Position numbers and translations under genes: made by a program. A stretch of 64,000 nucleotides of DNA from contig NZ_JPVN01000008.1 of assembly GCF_000772945.1 (NCBI RefSeq), positions 62,001 to 126,000 of the forward strand, read 5' to 3'. Below the pieces are notes generated by a model, which was given only the letters and a program-made list of their open reading frames with translations, made no database searches and had not been told where the DNA came from. This document shows positions 1 through 9,133 of this stretch, one piece after another (within the stretch, counting starts at the first letter, position 1; each line of letters begins with the position of its first letter). Source of the stretch: Ureibacillus manganicus DSM 26584. Its GTDB lineage: Bacteria > Bacillota > Bacilli > Bacillales_A > Planococcaceae.

Positions 1-642
1 TCTATTATCGGTAGTATTACGCCGGTTCTCATTATCTTTGTAGTTTTTATCGCGATTTATAGTCTTGTAACGATGGATGGGACATTTGCTTCCCTTAATC
101 ACGTCGCACAGTCTGTCCCGACAACGCTGCCAAACTGGTTTATTTCTAGTGTGAATTATGTTTCCTTCAATGTGGCGGTTGGAGCTTCAATGGCGATTGT
201 CATGGGTGGGGCGGAAAAGAATCCTAGAACAGCAGCATTAGGCGGATTAGTAGGTGGTCTTGTTTTAGGGATTATGATCATGTTAATTCATCTAGCGATC
301 TTTTCTAAAATCGAAGAAGTGGGCACTTTAGATATGCCGATGCTTGGGATTGTGAGTAATGTCTCACCGATACTGGGAACTGTGATGGCACTCGTTATCT
401 TTGGCATGATCTACAACACGGCGATTGGAATGTTTTTCGCATTTACATCTCGTTTTGCAGAATCAGGAACAAAGAAATTTAAAACGATCATAGTTGTTAC
501 GATGATAGTTGGTTATCTGGCAAGCTATGTCGGATTCACTGACCTAATCAGCTATTTCTATCCACTAATTGGGTATATGGGCCTCTTTTTAATGTTTGCG
601 CTCATTGTTGCACCGATTATTATTAAAAAGCAGGATGTATGA
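1..642 (+). CDS. YkvI-like integral membrane protein, 5'-truncated by window edge
   Basis: The frame is open from base 1, so the gene starts upstream; the ATG at 73 is internal. The visible 213 residues are almost entirely hydrophobic, with about six membrane segments. The stretch around SVNYVSFNVAVGASMAIVMG, followed by a GG-rich loop and DMPMLGIVS, resembles the C-terminal half of B. subtilis YkvI (uncharacterised, APC-like fold transporter). The substrate is unknown. A strong terminator follows directly. The family assignment is from memory of the B. subtilis sequence and is fairly but not fully secure. Confidence 0.65.
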   Translation, partial: SIIGSITPVLIIFVVFIAIYSLVTMDGTFASLNHVAQSVPTTLPNWFISSVNYVSFNVAVGASMAIVMGGAEKNPRTAALGGLVGGLVLGIMIMLIHLAIFSKIEEVGTLDMPMLGIVSNVSPILGTVMALVIFGMIYNTAIGMFFAFTSRFAESGTKKFKTIIVVTMIVGYLASYVGFTDLISYFYPLIGYMGLFLMFALIVAPIIIKKQDV

Positions 643-647
643 AATAT

Positions 648-690
648 AAAAAGCGCAAACCTTGAATAACAATGGTTTGCGCTTTTTTTT
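648..690 (+). terminator. intrinsic terminator, probably bidirectional
   Basis: Arms AAAGCGCAAACC and GGTTTGCGCTTT surround a 12-base loop and are followed by a T8 run. It lies between the convergent YkvI-like and gltS genes; A-rich flanks on the left let it serve the minus strand as well. Confidence 0.9.
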
Positions 691-715
691 ATAAATGTGC
701 AAGTTCAAGCAACAC

Positions 716-1894
716 TTATTTAAACAGATTAATCGTTGTAATAATAATTGGCATACCAAACACGTCGATTAGGAAGGCACCAACGATTGGAACGATTAGG
801 TATGCTTTCTGTGATGGACCGAATTTGCCAACAGCTGCTGACATATTGGCCATCGCATTAGGTGTTGCACCAAGACCGTGACCAAGGAATCCAGATACCA
901 TGATTGCGGCATCGTAGTTTTTCCCAAGTGCGCGGAATAAGATAAACACCGCAAATAATACGATAAAAATAACTTGTGCCAAAATGATAACAAACAATGG
1001 TAAAGCTAAGTTCGCAACTTCCCATAACTTAATGCTCATTAATGCCATGGATAAGAAAATACCAAGTGAAATATCACCAATTAAGCCGATTTCTTTCATG
1101 TTGATTGCATGCGGGTTGATACGGTCAACGATGTTACGTACGATAACAGCTGTAAACATAGCTCCTACATACCCTGGTAATGCGAAATTTGTTAAGTTTG
1201 AAAACCATTCTCCGATAAACGTACCCAATGCCATACAGAATGTGATTAAGAATACTTGTACCATAAATGATTTTTCTGTAACGGGACGTTCATCTTTTTC
1301 AACGTATTCTTCTGTTTCTTCCATTGCTGGTTTTAAGTTAAATTTACGAATTAAGTGTTGTACAACGGGTCCACCAACAAGTCCTCCAGCAACTAATCCA
1401 CATGTAGCTGCAGCCATCCCAACTGATAGGGCAGAGGAAACGCCAAAGCCTTCAATCGTTTGTCCGTAAGCAGCAGCAGCCCCGTGCCCACCTTCCATAG
1501 AAACCGCTCCTGCCATCACACCAAGTAATGGATGTAAACCTAGTACCTGTGCTAAAGAAACACCGATCACATTTTGCATTAGGGCTAAGAATCCACACGC
1601 TAACCAATAGATGACTAATAATTTTCCACCCAATTTAATCAGTTTGAAACTTGCACCAAGACCAACAGTGGTAAAGAAAGTAATCATGAAGATGGACTGT
1701 AGTGAAGTATCTAAAGATATTTCAACAATACCCATACTTTTTAAAGTGGTTGCTAAAATAGCGAATAATAATCCTCCAACTACAGGTGCTGGAATACAAT
1801 ACCGATTTAAAAAACCGATTCGTTTAACTAAAAATGAACCTATTAAAAATAATGTGACTGCTAGACATAACGTTGTAATTTGGTTTAATGCCAT
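716..1894 (-). CDS. gltS: sodium/glutamate symporter GltS
   Basis: Full-length (392 aa) secondary transporter with about ten membrane segments, predicted to import glutamate with Na+. Two glycine-rich re-entrant motifs typical of the GltS family are visible: EGGHGAAAAYG near residues 133-144 and GFLGHGLGATPNA near 337-349. The acidic segment around residues 190-205 (EETEEYVEKDE) is the expected central cytoplasmic loop between two inverted repeats. It lies 19 bp downstream of hutG on the same strand and is probably co-transcribed. Histidine breakdown yields glutamate, so pairing with a glutamate carrier is sensible, although the direction of transport in this context is an inference. Confidence 0.9.
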   Translation of the reverse strand: MALNQITTLCLAVTLFLIGSFLVKRIGFLNRYCIPAPVVGGLLFAILATTLKSMGIVEISLDTSLQSIFMITFFTTVGLGASFKLIKLGGKLLVIYWLACGFLALMQNVIGVSLAQVLGLHPLLGVMAGAVSMEGGHGAAAAYGQTIEGFGVSSALSVGMAAATCGLVAGGLVGGPVVQHLIRKFNLKPAMEETEEYVEKDERPVTEKSFMVQVFLITFCMALGTFIGEWFSNLTNFALPGYVGAMFTAVIVRNIVDRINPHAINMKEIGLIGDISLGIFLSMALMSIKLWEVANLALPLFVIILAQVIFIVLFAVFILFRALGKNYDAAIMVSGFLGHGLGATPNAMANMSAAVGKFGPSQKAYLIVPIVGAFLIDVFGMPIIITTINLFK

Positions 1895-1913
1895 ATAAAT
1901 CCCCCTTTGTTTA

Positions 1914-2840
1914 TTAGAAACTATTCATAATTACTTCATTGATAAAGTAAGCTCCTAGTTTAGCTGTGCGATTGTCTACATCAAGTGATGGGTTGACCTC
2001 GCAAATACTGAAGCTAACAGTGTTTTTGTGAGTAACCATTTGTCGTAAAATCTCACGAACCTTTATAGCGGATAGTCCAAATGGTGAGGGTGCGCTTACC
2101 CCAGGCGCTTCCGCAGCATTTAAAACATCCATGCAAAGTGTCACGAGTAGAACATCATGTGTATCCATAAAACTTTCTAACCTTACTTTGAACTGATCAG
2201 AATCCAAATCTTCATCTAAATGGTAGTCCACATGATATTGATCGGCGGTATTGAATAATGCAGTTGTATTTCCGTATTGTTGTATTCCACATACGAAATA
2301 GTCGGCATTTGGATCTATGTCTAAAATTTGTTTAAACATCGTTCCTGACGAAGGTTGTTCGTCATAGGCTCGCATATCAAAGTGTGCATCAATATTCAGT
2401 ATGCCAATAAAAGCGTCTGGGCCAACAGCTTTACGTACTCCTAAATATTGTCCGTATGCAGTTTCATGACCACCTCCAAGTACAATGGCTTTACCATTTG
2501 TAAGGATTTCGGCAACTTTATCTCCCAGTTCTTGTTGCGCACGTTCTAATTCTTGGCCTTCACAAATGATATCCCCGAAATCTATAAGTGAATGTTGATC
2601 ATCATCAATACGCCACGGCATGGATGCTAACTGCTGGCGCAAAGCACTAGGAGCTTCTTTTGCCCCAATTCGACCATTGTTACGGCGAACCCCTTCATCA
2701 CAAGCAAAACCTATCAATCCAATTGATTGTTTGCTAGCCGTTTTGTCTAAGTTAATTATCTGATGATAACGAAAATAAGTGCTATCTGTAGCGTGGTCAA
2801 CACGGCCTTGCCAAATTTCTGAATCTGCTTTTCTATACAA
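1914..2840 (-). CDS. hutG: formimidoylglutamase (arginase/ureohydrolase family)
   Basis: Predicted to hydrolyse N-formimidoyl-L-glutamate to glutamate and formamide, the last step of histidine degradation. Manganese-site motifs are present: GGGHETAYG (His125), NIDAHFDMR (Asp151, His153, Asp155) and LCMDVLNAAEAPGVSAP (Asp238). In the last motif a Cys stands where arginases have the first Asp of DxD. Length (308 aa) is normal. The start is TTG, preceded by a weak purine-rich RBS. No hutH, hutU or hutI is in view, so this is a stand-alone hutG beside gltS and a divergent LysR gene. Another ureohydrolase substrate remains possible. Confidence 0.82.
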   Translation of the reverse strand: MYRKADSEIWQGRVDHATDSTYFRYHQIINLDKTASKQSIGLIGFACDEGVRRNNGRIGAKEAPSALRQQLASMPWRIDDDQHSLIDFGDIICEGQELERAQQELGDKVAEILTNGKAIVLGGGHETAYGQYLGVRKAVGPDAFIGILNIDAHFDMRAYDEQPSSGTMFKQILDIDPNADYFVCGIQQYGNTTALFNTADQYHVDYHLDEDLDSDQFKVRLESFMDTHDVLLVTLCMDVLNAAEAPGVSAPSPFGLSAIKVREILRQMVTHKNTVSFSICEVNPSLDVDNRTAKLGAYFINEVIMNSF

Positions 2841-2960
2841 TTTACTCGCCTACCTAAAGTCTGAAAATTTTATATTTTTATTATATAGAAATTGCATTTA
2901 TAATAACAAATACTTATTTTTTATAATATAATAGTTTAAAACTATAAATGGGGTGGCTTT
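2841..2960. promoter_or_regulatory. divergent control region between hutG-gltS and LysR gene
   Basis: A 120-bp, very AT-rich gap between divergent genes, the usual place for LysR operators and both promoters. TATAAT-like hexamers occur on both strands (for example TATAAT near 2922-2935), but I cannot single out one promoter or a convincing T-N11-A box. Confidence 0.4.
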
Positions 2961-3839
2961 ATGGATTTACGAAAGATGTATTATTTCGACGCAACGGTAA
3001 AATATCAAAGTTTTTCTAGGGCCGCAAAAGCTTTACATATTTCACAGCCTTCACTAAGCAATGCGATCAAATCACTGGAAGAAGAAATTGATGGACCACT
3101 CATTGAACGAACGACAAAACAATTTCGATTAACAGAATTAGGACAGCAGTTTTATGAACGATCGAAAGGGTTAATTGCCCAATTTGAAGTAATGGAAACG
3201 GAGCTAAAGGAGTTAGCAAAAGGGGAGAATTTAGAAATTCGATTAGGAATGATTGAATCAGCGAATTATTTATTTTCACAAGTCATCATTGCCTATCAAA
3301 AACTACACCCACATAATCAAATTACACTTATTGATACATTGTATAACCAGACCGTTCGCCAAGCGCTATTAGGCTTAAATGTGCATGGTGTTATTACGAA
3401 CCAACATATTATTGATAATGAGATAAAGAGTGAACTTTTGTATAACGAACCGTATGTTGTGTTAATAAAAAAAGATCATCCATTTGCTAAAAAGGAAAAA
3501 ATAACGTTAGCCGATTTTGCAAAAGAATCATTAATAATCGGTATGCCAGAGTTCCAAACGAGTGCACAAATATTAAGAGTATTTGAGCAGGAAAATATTA
3601 CACCAAATATACAATATAAAATAGAAAGATTTGAAATGATTAAGGTTTTAGTAGAAAAGGGTTTAGGAATTGCCATCTTACCTAAAAACTATGTGTCACA
3701 AAATCTATCGGACAACTTACTAACATGCACAGTGCACAATGAAAACCTAAATCGTAATGTATATTTATGTACAATGAAAGATCGCACATTCCCTAAGAGT
3801 ATTTTAACGCTATTTGAGCTCATAAAGAAAATGGGGTGA
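2961..3839 (+). CDS. LysR-family transcriptional regulator
   Basis: 292 aa. The N-terminal winged helix-turn-helix (residues about 1-65, with SFSRAAKALHISQPSLSNAI as the recognition segment) is classic LysR. A periplasmic-binding-like effector domain covers residues about 88-290. It is divergent from hutG-gltS by 120 bp, so it most likely controls that pair, perhaps in response to glutamate, formimidoylglutamate or histidine; the ligand is inference. The start ATG has GGGGTGG about 8 bases upstream. Confidence 0.9.
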   Translation: MDLRKMYYFDATVKYQSFSRAAKALHISQPSLSNAIKSLEEEIDGPLIERTTKQFRLTELGQQFYERSKGLIAQFEVMETELKELAKGENLEIRLGMIESANYLFSQVIIAYQKLHPHNQITLIDTLYNQTVRQALLGLNVHGVITNQHIIDNEIKSELLYNEPYVVLIKKDHPFAKKEKITLADFAKESLIIGMPEFQTSAQILRVFEQENITPNIQYKIERFEMIKVLVEKGLGIAILPKNYVSQNLSDNLLTCTVHNENLNRNVYLCTMKDRTFPKSILTLFELIKKMG

Positions 3840-3921
3840 AAGAGGACTGAATTTGGATATTAGCAAGTAAAAGTAGACACTGTATGGTCGAGAGTAGATA
3901 ACTCCTGAGGAGGGCTTTCCA

Positions 3922-4104
3922 ATGTCCGAACAAGAACGCGAAAGACTTAAACTCAAAGAACAACGTAAAAACCCTGGTGGTGCTTTGAACGATGCTTGGG
4001 CTCAGGCGCATACAGGTTCACCAAGTAGTGGATGTTTAATAAATGTTGGTTCGATTGTAATGATTATTGTGTTTATTCTCATTGTTAAATCTTGTACAGG
4101 TTAA
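3922..4104 (+). CDS. small single-TM protein, DUF6366-like
   Basis: 60 aa with a strong RBS (GAGGAGGG, 8 bases before ATG). A charged N-terminus (SEQERERLKLKEQRKNPGG) precedes an AQAHTGSPSSGC turn and one C-terminal membrane helix ending at Cys58. The layout resembles small Bacillus proteins I associate with DUF6366 (charged head, HTG motif, C-terminal TM). No function is known. Confidence 0.6.
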   Translation: MSEQERERLKLKEQRKNPGGALNDAWAQAHTGSPSSGCLINVGSIVMIIVFILIVKSCTG

Positions 4105-4205
4105 TAGAGTTCTCAAAAGCTGCGTGGCAGCCTAGTTGAAAAGTGGAACTTATTATAGGGTTATCCGTATTTATTAACATAAGGGGAATAATGGGGGATT
4201 GAACT

Positions 4206-4721
4206 TTGGAAAAGAAAAAGTTTGTAACGGAACAACATGAAAAAACACGTACGACCTTTCGCGTACTTGGTCCTATATTTCTTGTAGTAGGGGCAATTTG
4301 TATGCTTATCGCATTTATAGACTTTTTTTCAGCTTTTAATGAATTTGAAGGACCGAAATACTTTTGGTTATTTTTCGTAGGTATGCCTCTGCTATTCGTT
4401 GGGATTGTACTAACGCAAGCTGGATTTGCTGGAGCTATTGCACAGTATGGAAGTCGGGAAATTGCGCCGGTTGCAAAGGATACCTTTAATTATTTAGCAT
4501 CTGAAACGGCTTCCGGGGTAAAAGAAATCTCTAAAGCTATTCATGAAGGAACAAATTCAACCCATTCCATAACATGTGTTAAATGTAACGCGAAAAACTC
4601 AAGTGACTCAAAGTTTTGTAAACAATGTGGAGACAAGTTAGTGCAAGTCTGCCACCATTGCGAAAAGGAAAATTCGAGTGATGCTCGATATTGTAATTAC
4701 TGTGGAAAATCGCTAGGGTGA
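4206..4721 (+). CDS. two-TM membrane protein with C-terminal double zinc ribbon
   Basis: 171 aa, TTG start behind GGGGGA. Membrane segments lie at about residues 19-42 and 54-76. A linker is followed by two zinc-ribbon modules: CVKCNAKNSSDSKFCKQCG (about 123-141) and CHHCEKENSSDARYCNYCG (about 150-168), each with paired CxxC knuckles. The topology suggests cytosolic zinc ribbons tethered to the membrane. Such tails often mediate protein-protein contact, but no role can be assigned. Confidence 0.8.
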   Translation: MEKKKFVTEQHEKTRTTFRVLGPIFLVVGAICMLIAFIDFFSAFNEFEGPKYFWLFFVGMPLLFVGIVLTQAGFAGAIAQYGSREIAPVAKDTFNYLASETASGVKEISKAIHEGTNSTHSITCVKCNAKNSSDSKFCKQCGDKLVQVCHHCEKENSSDARYCNYCGKSLG

Positions 4722-4762
4722 ACTAATAAGGAAGACGATAAAAGTCTAAGGGAGGATTTATT

Positions 4763-5212
4763 ATGGATCAATTTATGGAACGTGCTGTAGAACTTGCAAT
4801 TGAAAATGTCCGAGAAGGGGGTCAGCCCTTTGGTGCGGTACTTGTGAAGGATAACAGCGTTGTAGCTGAAGGAGTGAACGAGCTCCATAGAAAATTTGAT
4901 GTTAGTGGACATGCAGAATTGCTTGCCATTCGTCGGGCACAAGAGCAGTTCCAAACAGATGATCTCAGCGGGTTTACGATGTATGCAAGTGGTGAACCTT
5001 GCCCGATGTGTCTAACTGCAATGTATTTCGCTGGAATAGATGAAGTTTATTACTGTGGATCTGTTGAGGAAGCGGTGGAAGTGGGATTAGGGAAATCAAA
5101 ATTCATTTATGAAGAATTTAAAAGGGATAAAGCCGATCGAACAGTTTCGATGAAGCGAATGCCGTTAAAAGAAGGGCAAGTCAATCCGATGAAGTTGTGG
5201 AGTGAGAAGTAA
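4763..5212 (+). CDS. nucleoside/guanine deaminase-like (cytidine deaminase superfamily)
   Basis: 149 aa, close in length and motif order to B. subtilis guanine deaminase GuaD (guanine to xanthine plus ammonia, purine salvage). Zinc-site motifs are complete: HAE (His50, catalytic Glu52) and EPCPMC (Cys80, Cys83). The C-terminus carries the FIYEEF...KPxxxR-like tail of this subfamily. RBS GGGAGG precedes the ATG. Guanine is the likeliest substrate, but tRNA-adenosine or other nucleoside deamination cannot be excluded from motifs alone. Confidence 0.8.
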   Translation: MDQFMERAVELAIENVREGGQPFGAVLVKDNSVVAEGVNELHRKFDVSGHAELLAIRRAQEQFQTDDLSGFTMYASGEPCPMCLTAMYFAGIDEVYYCGSVEEAVEVGLGKSKFIYEEFKRDKADRTVSMKRMPLKEGQVNPMKLWSEK

Positions 5213-5240
5213 TAGCGTTATTAATGATTTGGCTAGATAC

Positions 5241-6094
5241 AAGAAATCTCATCAATGAATCATAGTGAGATGTAACGAAAACTGTACTTATGAGACATCT
5301 CAATCCAAAACCGTTTGTGAGATGTCCAAAAAGTCAGAGATATTAGACATCTCAATCAGAGAAACTAAATGAGATGTCCAAAAAGCCAGAGATATTAGAC
5401 ATCTCAATCAGAAAAACACAGTGAGATGTCCAAAAAACCAAAGATATTAGACATCTCAATCAGAAAAACACAGTGAGATGTCCAAAAAGCCAGAGATATT
5501 AGACATCTCAATCAGAAAAACACAGTGAGATGTCCAAAAAGCCAGAGATATTAGACATCTCAATCAGAAAAACACAGTGAGATGTCCAAAAAGCCAGAGA
5601 TATTAGACATCTCAATCAGAAAAACACAGTGAGATGTCCAAAAAGCCAGAGATATTAGACATCTCAATCAGAAAAACACAGTGAGATGTCCAAAAAGCCA
5701 GAGATATTAGACATCTCAATCAGAAAAACACAGTGAGATGTCCAAAAAGCCAGAGATATTAGACATCTCAATCAGAAAAACACAGTGAGATGTCCAAAAA
5801 GCCAGAGATATTAGACATCTCAATCAGAAAAACTCAGTGAGATGTCCAAAAAGCCAAAGATATTAGACATCTCATTCAGAAATTCTATGTGAGATGTCCT
5901 ATAAATCTGGGTTATGTGACAACTCACCCTGAAAATCACTGTGAGTTGTCCCGAAAACCGAAGTAACGTGACAACTCATGCATAAAATCACCCCGAGTTG
6001 TCCCGAAAGTCGAAGTTACGTGAAAAATCCCCCCAAGTTGTCCCGAAACCCGAAGTTACATGACAACTCACCCCGAAAATCACTCCAAGTTGTC
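5241..6094. repeat. 52-bp tandem hairpin array A (about 17 units)
   Basis: Left arms begin at 5267, 5319, 5371, 5423, 5475, 5527, 5579, 5631, 5683, 5735, 5787, 5839, 5891, 5943, 5995, 6035 and 6087: every step is 52 bp except one of 40. Units 5267-5839 pair GAGATGTC with GACATCTC. Units from 5943 on use GAGTTGTC with GACAACTC, a compensatory pair change. Unit 5891 is hybrid (left arm of the first type, right arm of the second). Between arms lies an A/G-rich loop, then a 17-base spacer. The inner eight units are nearly identical, the ends degenerate. No gene is visible inside; a 126-codon + frame at 5978-6358 is a by-product. Confidence 0.95.
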
Positions 6095-6241
6095 ACGAAA
6101 ACTCAGCATACGCTCCACTTCCGTGAACTCGCGATCCCTACTCAAACCCACTCACTCTCAAGCAATCCCCCAACACCAAAAAAGCCAGCAACTGTACCAC
6201 AGCTGCTAGCACACTCACACCAATATTCATTTCAATTTCCC

Positions 6242-7084
6242 TCAGCCTTGCCCCATCAACCTTCTAAGTGCCGTAACATACACATTCACAGATTGTTGAT
6301 AAAGCTCTGCAGAGTAACGAGCAACGCGTTTTTGAGCAACGGATGCGTTGACCTCTAATACTAATAACCCCTTAGTTGTTTCAACAATATCAATATTGCC
6401 AAAACGTAGACCCACTGCTTTTGCAGCGCGGATGGTTAAGTCATGTAATTGTTCTTTAAGATGCTCAGGCACATCTACTACACGTGCGCCTTTGGAAAGG
6501 TTGTTTTGTTGATTTGCACCTTTTGTTTTTCCATAAGACATTAACACTTCTCCGTCTAAATACGTACATCTGTATTCAATCGGAAAATCGTAGTAAGGAC
6601 TTAATGCAATCTCCAAATGATCCTTTGATAAGTCTAAAATAGCAAAGGTTAGGTCGGAATCATCTAGTGCGAAACATATATTTTTCCCACCGCCACCGTT
6701 ATTTTGTTTCACTACTAAAGGGAAGTTGTAATTCGATTTCACCTTCAATAATGTAACTTTCGCATCTTCCGTTGAAAACTTGTAATCATTCGGTTTCAAC
6801 AGGAAATGCTCAATAGCAGGCACACCAGCCTCAAGTAAATAGTTGTAACACATTGCTTTGTCTTTTGCGATAAATGAAGATTGACTACTATTTAACCCCA
6901 AATCATAACCTAGTAACTCGTATCGTTCCGACGGGTTGATTGGGTTTGTGAATCGTACAATCCAACCTTCATATAGGAATTCCATCTCTAGACCTAATTC
7001 CTTGGCCGTATCTTGCATTACATTTTTAAACAATTCCTCATCTGATAAAAGATTAAAATCTGGCAGCGTTAACTGATGTGGCAT
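6242..7084 (-). CDS. ATP-grasp ligase-like protein (RimK-type fold)
   Basis: 280 aa from the ATG at 7084, which has GAGGG and AGAGGGA upstream; a further in-frame ATG at 7156 lacks a good RBS. An ATP-grasp core is visible: LVVKQNNGGGGKNI (phosphate-binding loop) and the C-terminal metal-site segment NIDIVETTKGLLVLEVNAS. The family joins a carboxylate to an amine or thiol at the cost of ATP, as in RimK and glutathione synthase. The N-terminal 80 residues are unlike named members I know, so the substrate is open. It lies convergent to tandem array A, with only short intergenic DNA between. Confidence 0.75.
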   Translation of the reverse strand: MPHQLTLPDFNLLSDEELFKNVMQDTAKELGLEMEFLYEGWIVRFTNPINPSERYELLGYDLGLNSSQSSFIAKDKAMCYNYLLEAGVPAIEHFLLKPNDYKFSTEDAKVTLLKVKSNYNFPLVVKQNNGGGGKNICFALDDSDLTFAILDLSKDHLEIALSPYYDFPIEYRCTYLDGEVLMSYGKTKGANQQNNLSKGARVVDVPEHLKEQLHDLTIRAAKAVGLRFGNIDIVETTKGLLVLEVNASVAQKRVARYSAELYQQSVNVYVTALRRLMGQG

Positions 7085-7409
7085 TAATATTGTCCCTCTA
7101 CCCTCATGTAGATTTTTAAAATTCGAAAAACTGCTTTTTCTCTTTGATTCTAACATGTCCTAAAGCAAATACAACACAAATTTTTCTACATAAATAATAA
7201 TATTTTGTAACAAAAATAAGAGGTGGAAAATAGTATTTTCACCATAGTATGCACCTATATTTAAAGGATTTTTCAAGGCGTTAAAGAATTAATGAGATTG
7301 GGTAGCTCGCCATATTGTAAGTAGGGGAATTGTAAAAGTTTGTCCACGGAGTATGATGCTACAAACGAATAACTGTGTGAATCCTTGCATAGAGTTATAT
7401 ACTCTTTGC

Positions 7410-7598
7410 CTAGGTGAGATGAATATTGAACCACTTCCTTCTTTGTTTTGAAACTCTTTTAATAAGAAAGAAACCCGCAATTAAAGCAAGTAAACTTAGC
7501 GCATCACCGAAATTGATAGAAAAACTAAAGTGATTATTAACAGTCACTTCTTGTCTGTTTTTATCAGTATCTTTTGAGTTTATTTCTTTATTATCCAA
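7410..7598 (-). CDS. small single-TM protein
   Basis: 62 aa, TTG start with a near-perfect AGGAGGG eight bases upstream. A hydrophilic N-terminus (about residues 1-28) is followed by one membrane helix (GDALSLLALIAGFFLI) and a basic tail (KRVSKQRRK), giving an N-out or tail-anchored topology. I do not recognise the family. The 325 bases on its 3' side, up to the ATP-grasp gene, hold no gene that I can support. Confidence 0.6.
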   Translation of the reverse strand: MDNKEINSKDTDKNRQEVTVNNHFSFSINFGDALSLLALIAGFFLIKRVSKQRRKWFNIHLT

Positions 7599-7779
7599 TG
7601 CTAGCCCTCCTATTAGTTTATATTTCTCTTAAATTTATACTTCCTATATTTAGAAATATATGAAAGAATTAAAACTTGTATGCTGATTGTAGAGAACCAT
7701 TCCGCTTAAAGCAAAAATAGGTGTGTTTTCATTAAGAGGTAATCAAAATTTAGAATAAAAATGAATCGGGGTTTAGCTA

Positions 7780-9063
7780 ATGTCTAGTAAAACTTTTCAA
7801 GTGAATCAAAGTTATATAGATTCCGAAGAAAAACAACAATCATTATATAAACGGACATTAATGGTTGTTAGTATTTCACAAATTTTTGGAGGTGCAGGGT
7901 TAGCAGCTGGAATTACAGTAGGTGCACTTCTTGCACAACAAATGCTCGGTACTAATACATATGCTGGACTTCCTACAGCTCTATTTACATTAGGGTCAGC
8001 AGGTGCTGCTCTATTAGTCGGGAGACTTTCGCAAATGTTTGGTCGACGTACAGGTCTAACCACGGGATTTATGCTAGGTGGGCTGGGAGCGATAGGAGTC
8101 ATAATTGCAGCAATAGTAAGTAATATTTTTCTGTTATTTATTTCTTTACTTGTATATGGAGCGGGGACAGCAACGAATTTACAAGCCCGTTATGCAGGTA
8201 CAGACTTAGCAAGTAGTAAACAAAGGGCGACAGCAATTAGTCTTACAATGGTTTTTACAACCTTTGGTGCAGTTGCCGGTCCGAACTTAGTTAATGTAAT
8301 GGGTAATGTAGCTGTTTCTATCGGTGTTCCATCACTTGCTGGGCCCTTTATTTTATCAGCAGTAGCATATATTCTAGCAGGTTTAGTTCTATTCATAATG
8401 CTTCGTCCAGATCCATTATTAATTGCAAGGACAATAGAAGAATCCAAAAAAGTACAGAATGAAAAACTACATACAGCCGCTACTGAACAAGTAGGAAATA
8501 AAAAAGGCATAATTGCAGGTGCTACAATTATGATACTTACTCAAATTGTAATGGTTGCAGTTATGACAATGACACCTGTTCATATGATGCATCATGGACA
8601 CGGCTTAGGTGAGGTAGGTCTAGTAATTGGGTTTCATGTAGGTTCAATGTATCTCCCTTCTCTAGTAACAGGGATCCTTGTTGATAAGTTAGGACGTACT
8701 GTAATGGCTGTTGCTGCAGGAATTACTTTGCTTCTAGCAGGTATAATAGCTGCACTTGCACCAGGAGATTCTATTCTTCTTCTAGTAATAGCTCTTTCTT
8801 TACTTGGATTAGGGTGGAACTTTGGTTTGATTAGTGGGACAGCACTTATTGTAGATTCAACTGAAACTTCAACACGAGCTAAAACCCAAGGGACAGTGGA
8901 TGTTTTAGTTGCTCTTTCTGGCGCCACTGGGGGAGTCATGTCAGGAATGGTCGTTGCTGGTTCAAGTTACGCAACGTTATCGGTTGGTGGAGGGATTTTA
9001 GCCCTGTTACTTATCCCGGTCATGATTTGGTCTATTGGCAGTAAGAATAAAACAGTAAATTAA
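7780..9063 (+). CDS. major facilitator superfamily transporter
   Basis: 427 aa with twelve predicted membrane segments. The MFS loop 2-3 signature GRLSQMFGRRTG is present near residues 87-98, and the equivalent DKLGR lies in the second half. A central hydrophilic linker (about 210-240) divides the two six-helix bundles. This is a drug:H+ antiporter-like layout, but no substrate can be named. No obvious regulator is adjacent. A terminator follows. Confidence 0.85.
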   Translation: MSSKTFQVNQSYIDSEEKQQSLYKRTLMVVSISQIFGGAGLAAGITVGALLAQQMLGTNTYAGLPTALFTLGSAGAALLVGRLSQMFGRRTGLTTGFMLGGLGAIGVIIAAIVSNIFLLFISLLVYGAGTATNLQARYAGTDLASSKQRATAISLTMVFTTFGAVAGPNLVNVMGNVAVSIGVPSLAGPFILSAVAYILAGLVLFIMLRPDPLLIARTIEESKKVQNEKLHTAATEQVGNKKGIIAGATIMILTQIVMVAVMTMTPVHMMHHGHGLGEVGLVIGFHVGSMYLPSLVTGILVDKLGRTVMAVAAGITLLLAGIIAALAPGDSILLLVIALSLLGLGWNFGLISGTALIVDSTETSTRAKTQGTVDVLVALSGATGGVMSGMVVAGSSYATLSVGGGILALLLIPVMIWSIGSKNKTVN

Positions 9064-9082
9064 TGATGCATTAAATAAAGGA

Positions 9083-9123
9083 AAACACTACTAAACTATT
9101 TGAGGTTAGTAGTGTTTTTTTAT
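9083..9123. terminator. bidirectional intrinsic terminator
   Basis: AACACTACTAA pairs with TTAGTAGTGTT, followed by T7. It separates the convergent MFS and HAD genes. Confidence 0.9.
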
Positions 9124-9133
9124 GATTGAATTG

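Noticed and set aside
672-881. 69-codon + strand reading frame
   Set aside because: Antisense of gltS beginning in the terminator.
5241-6094. CRISPR array
   Set aside because: The whole 52-bp unit is conserved, with no variable spacers, and no cas gene is present. It is a simple tandem repeat with internal dyads.
5978-6358. 126-codon + strand reading frame
   Set aside because: It runs through the degenerate end of array A and the antisense end of the ATP-grasp gene; Pro/Ser/His-rich low-quality sequence and no RBS.
7289-7480. 63-codon minus-strand reading frame
   Set aside because: Overlaps the better-supported 7410-7598 gene in another frame and lacks an RBS.
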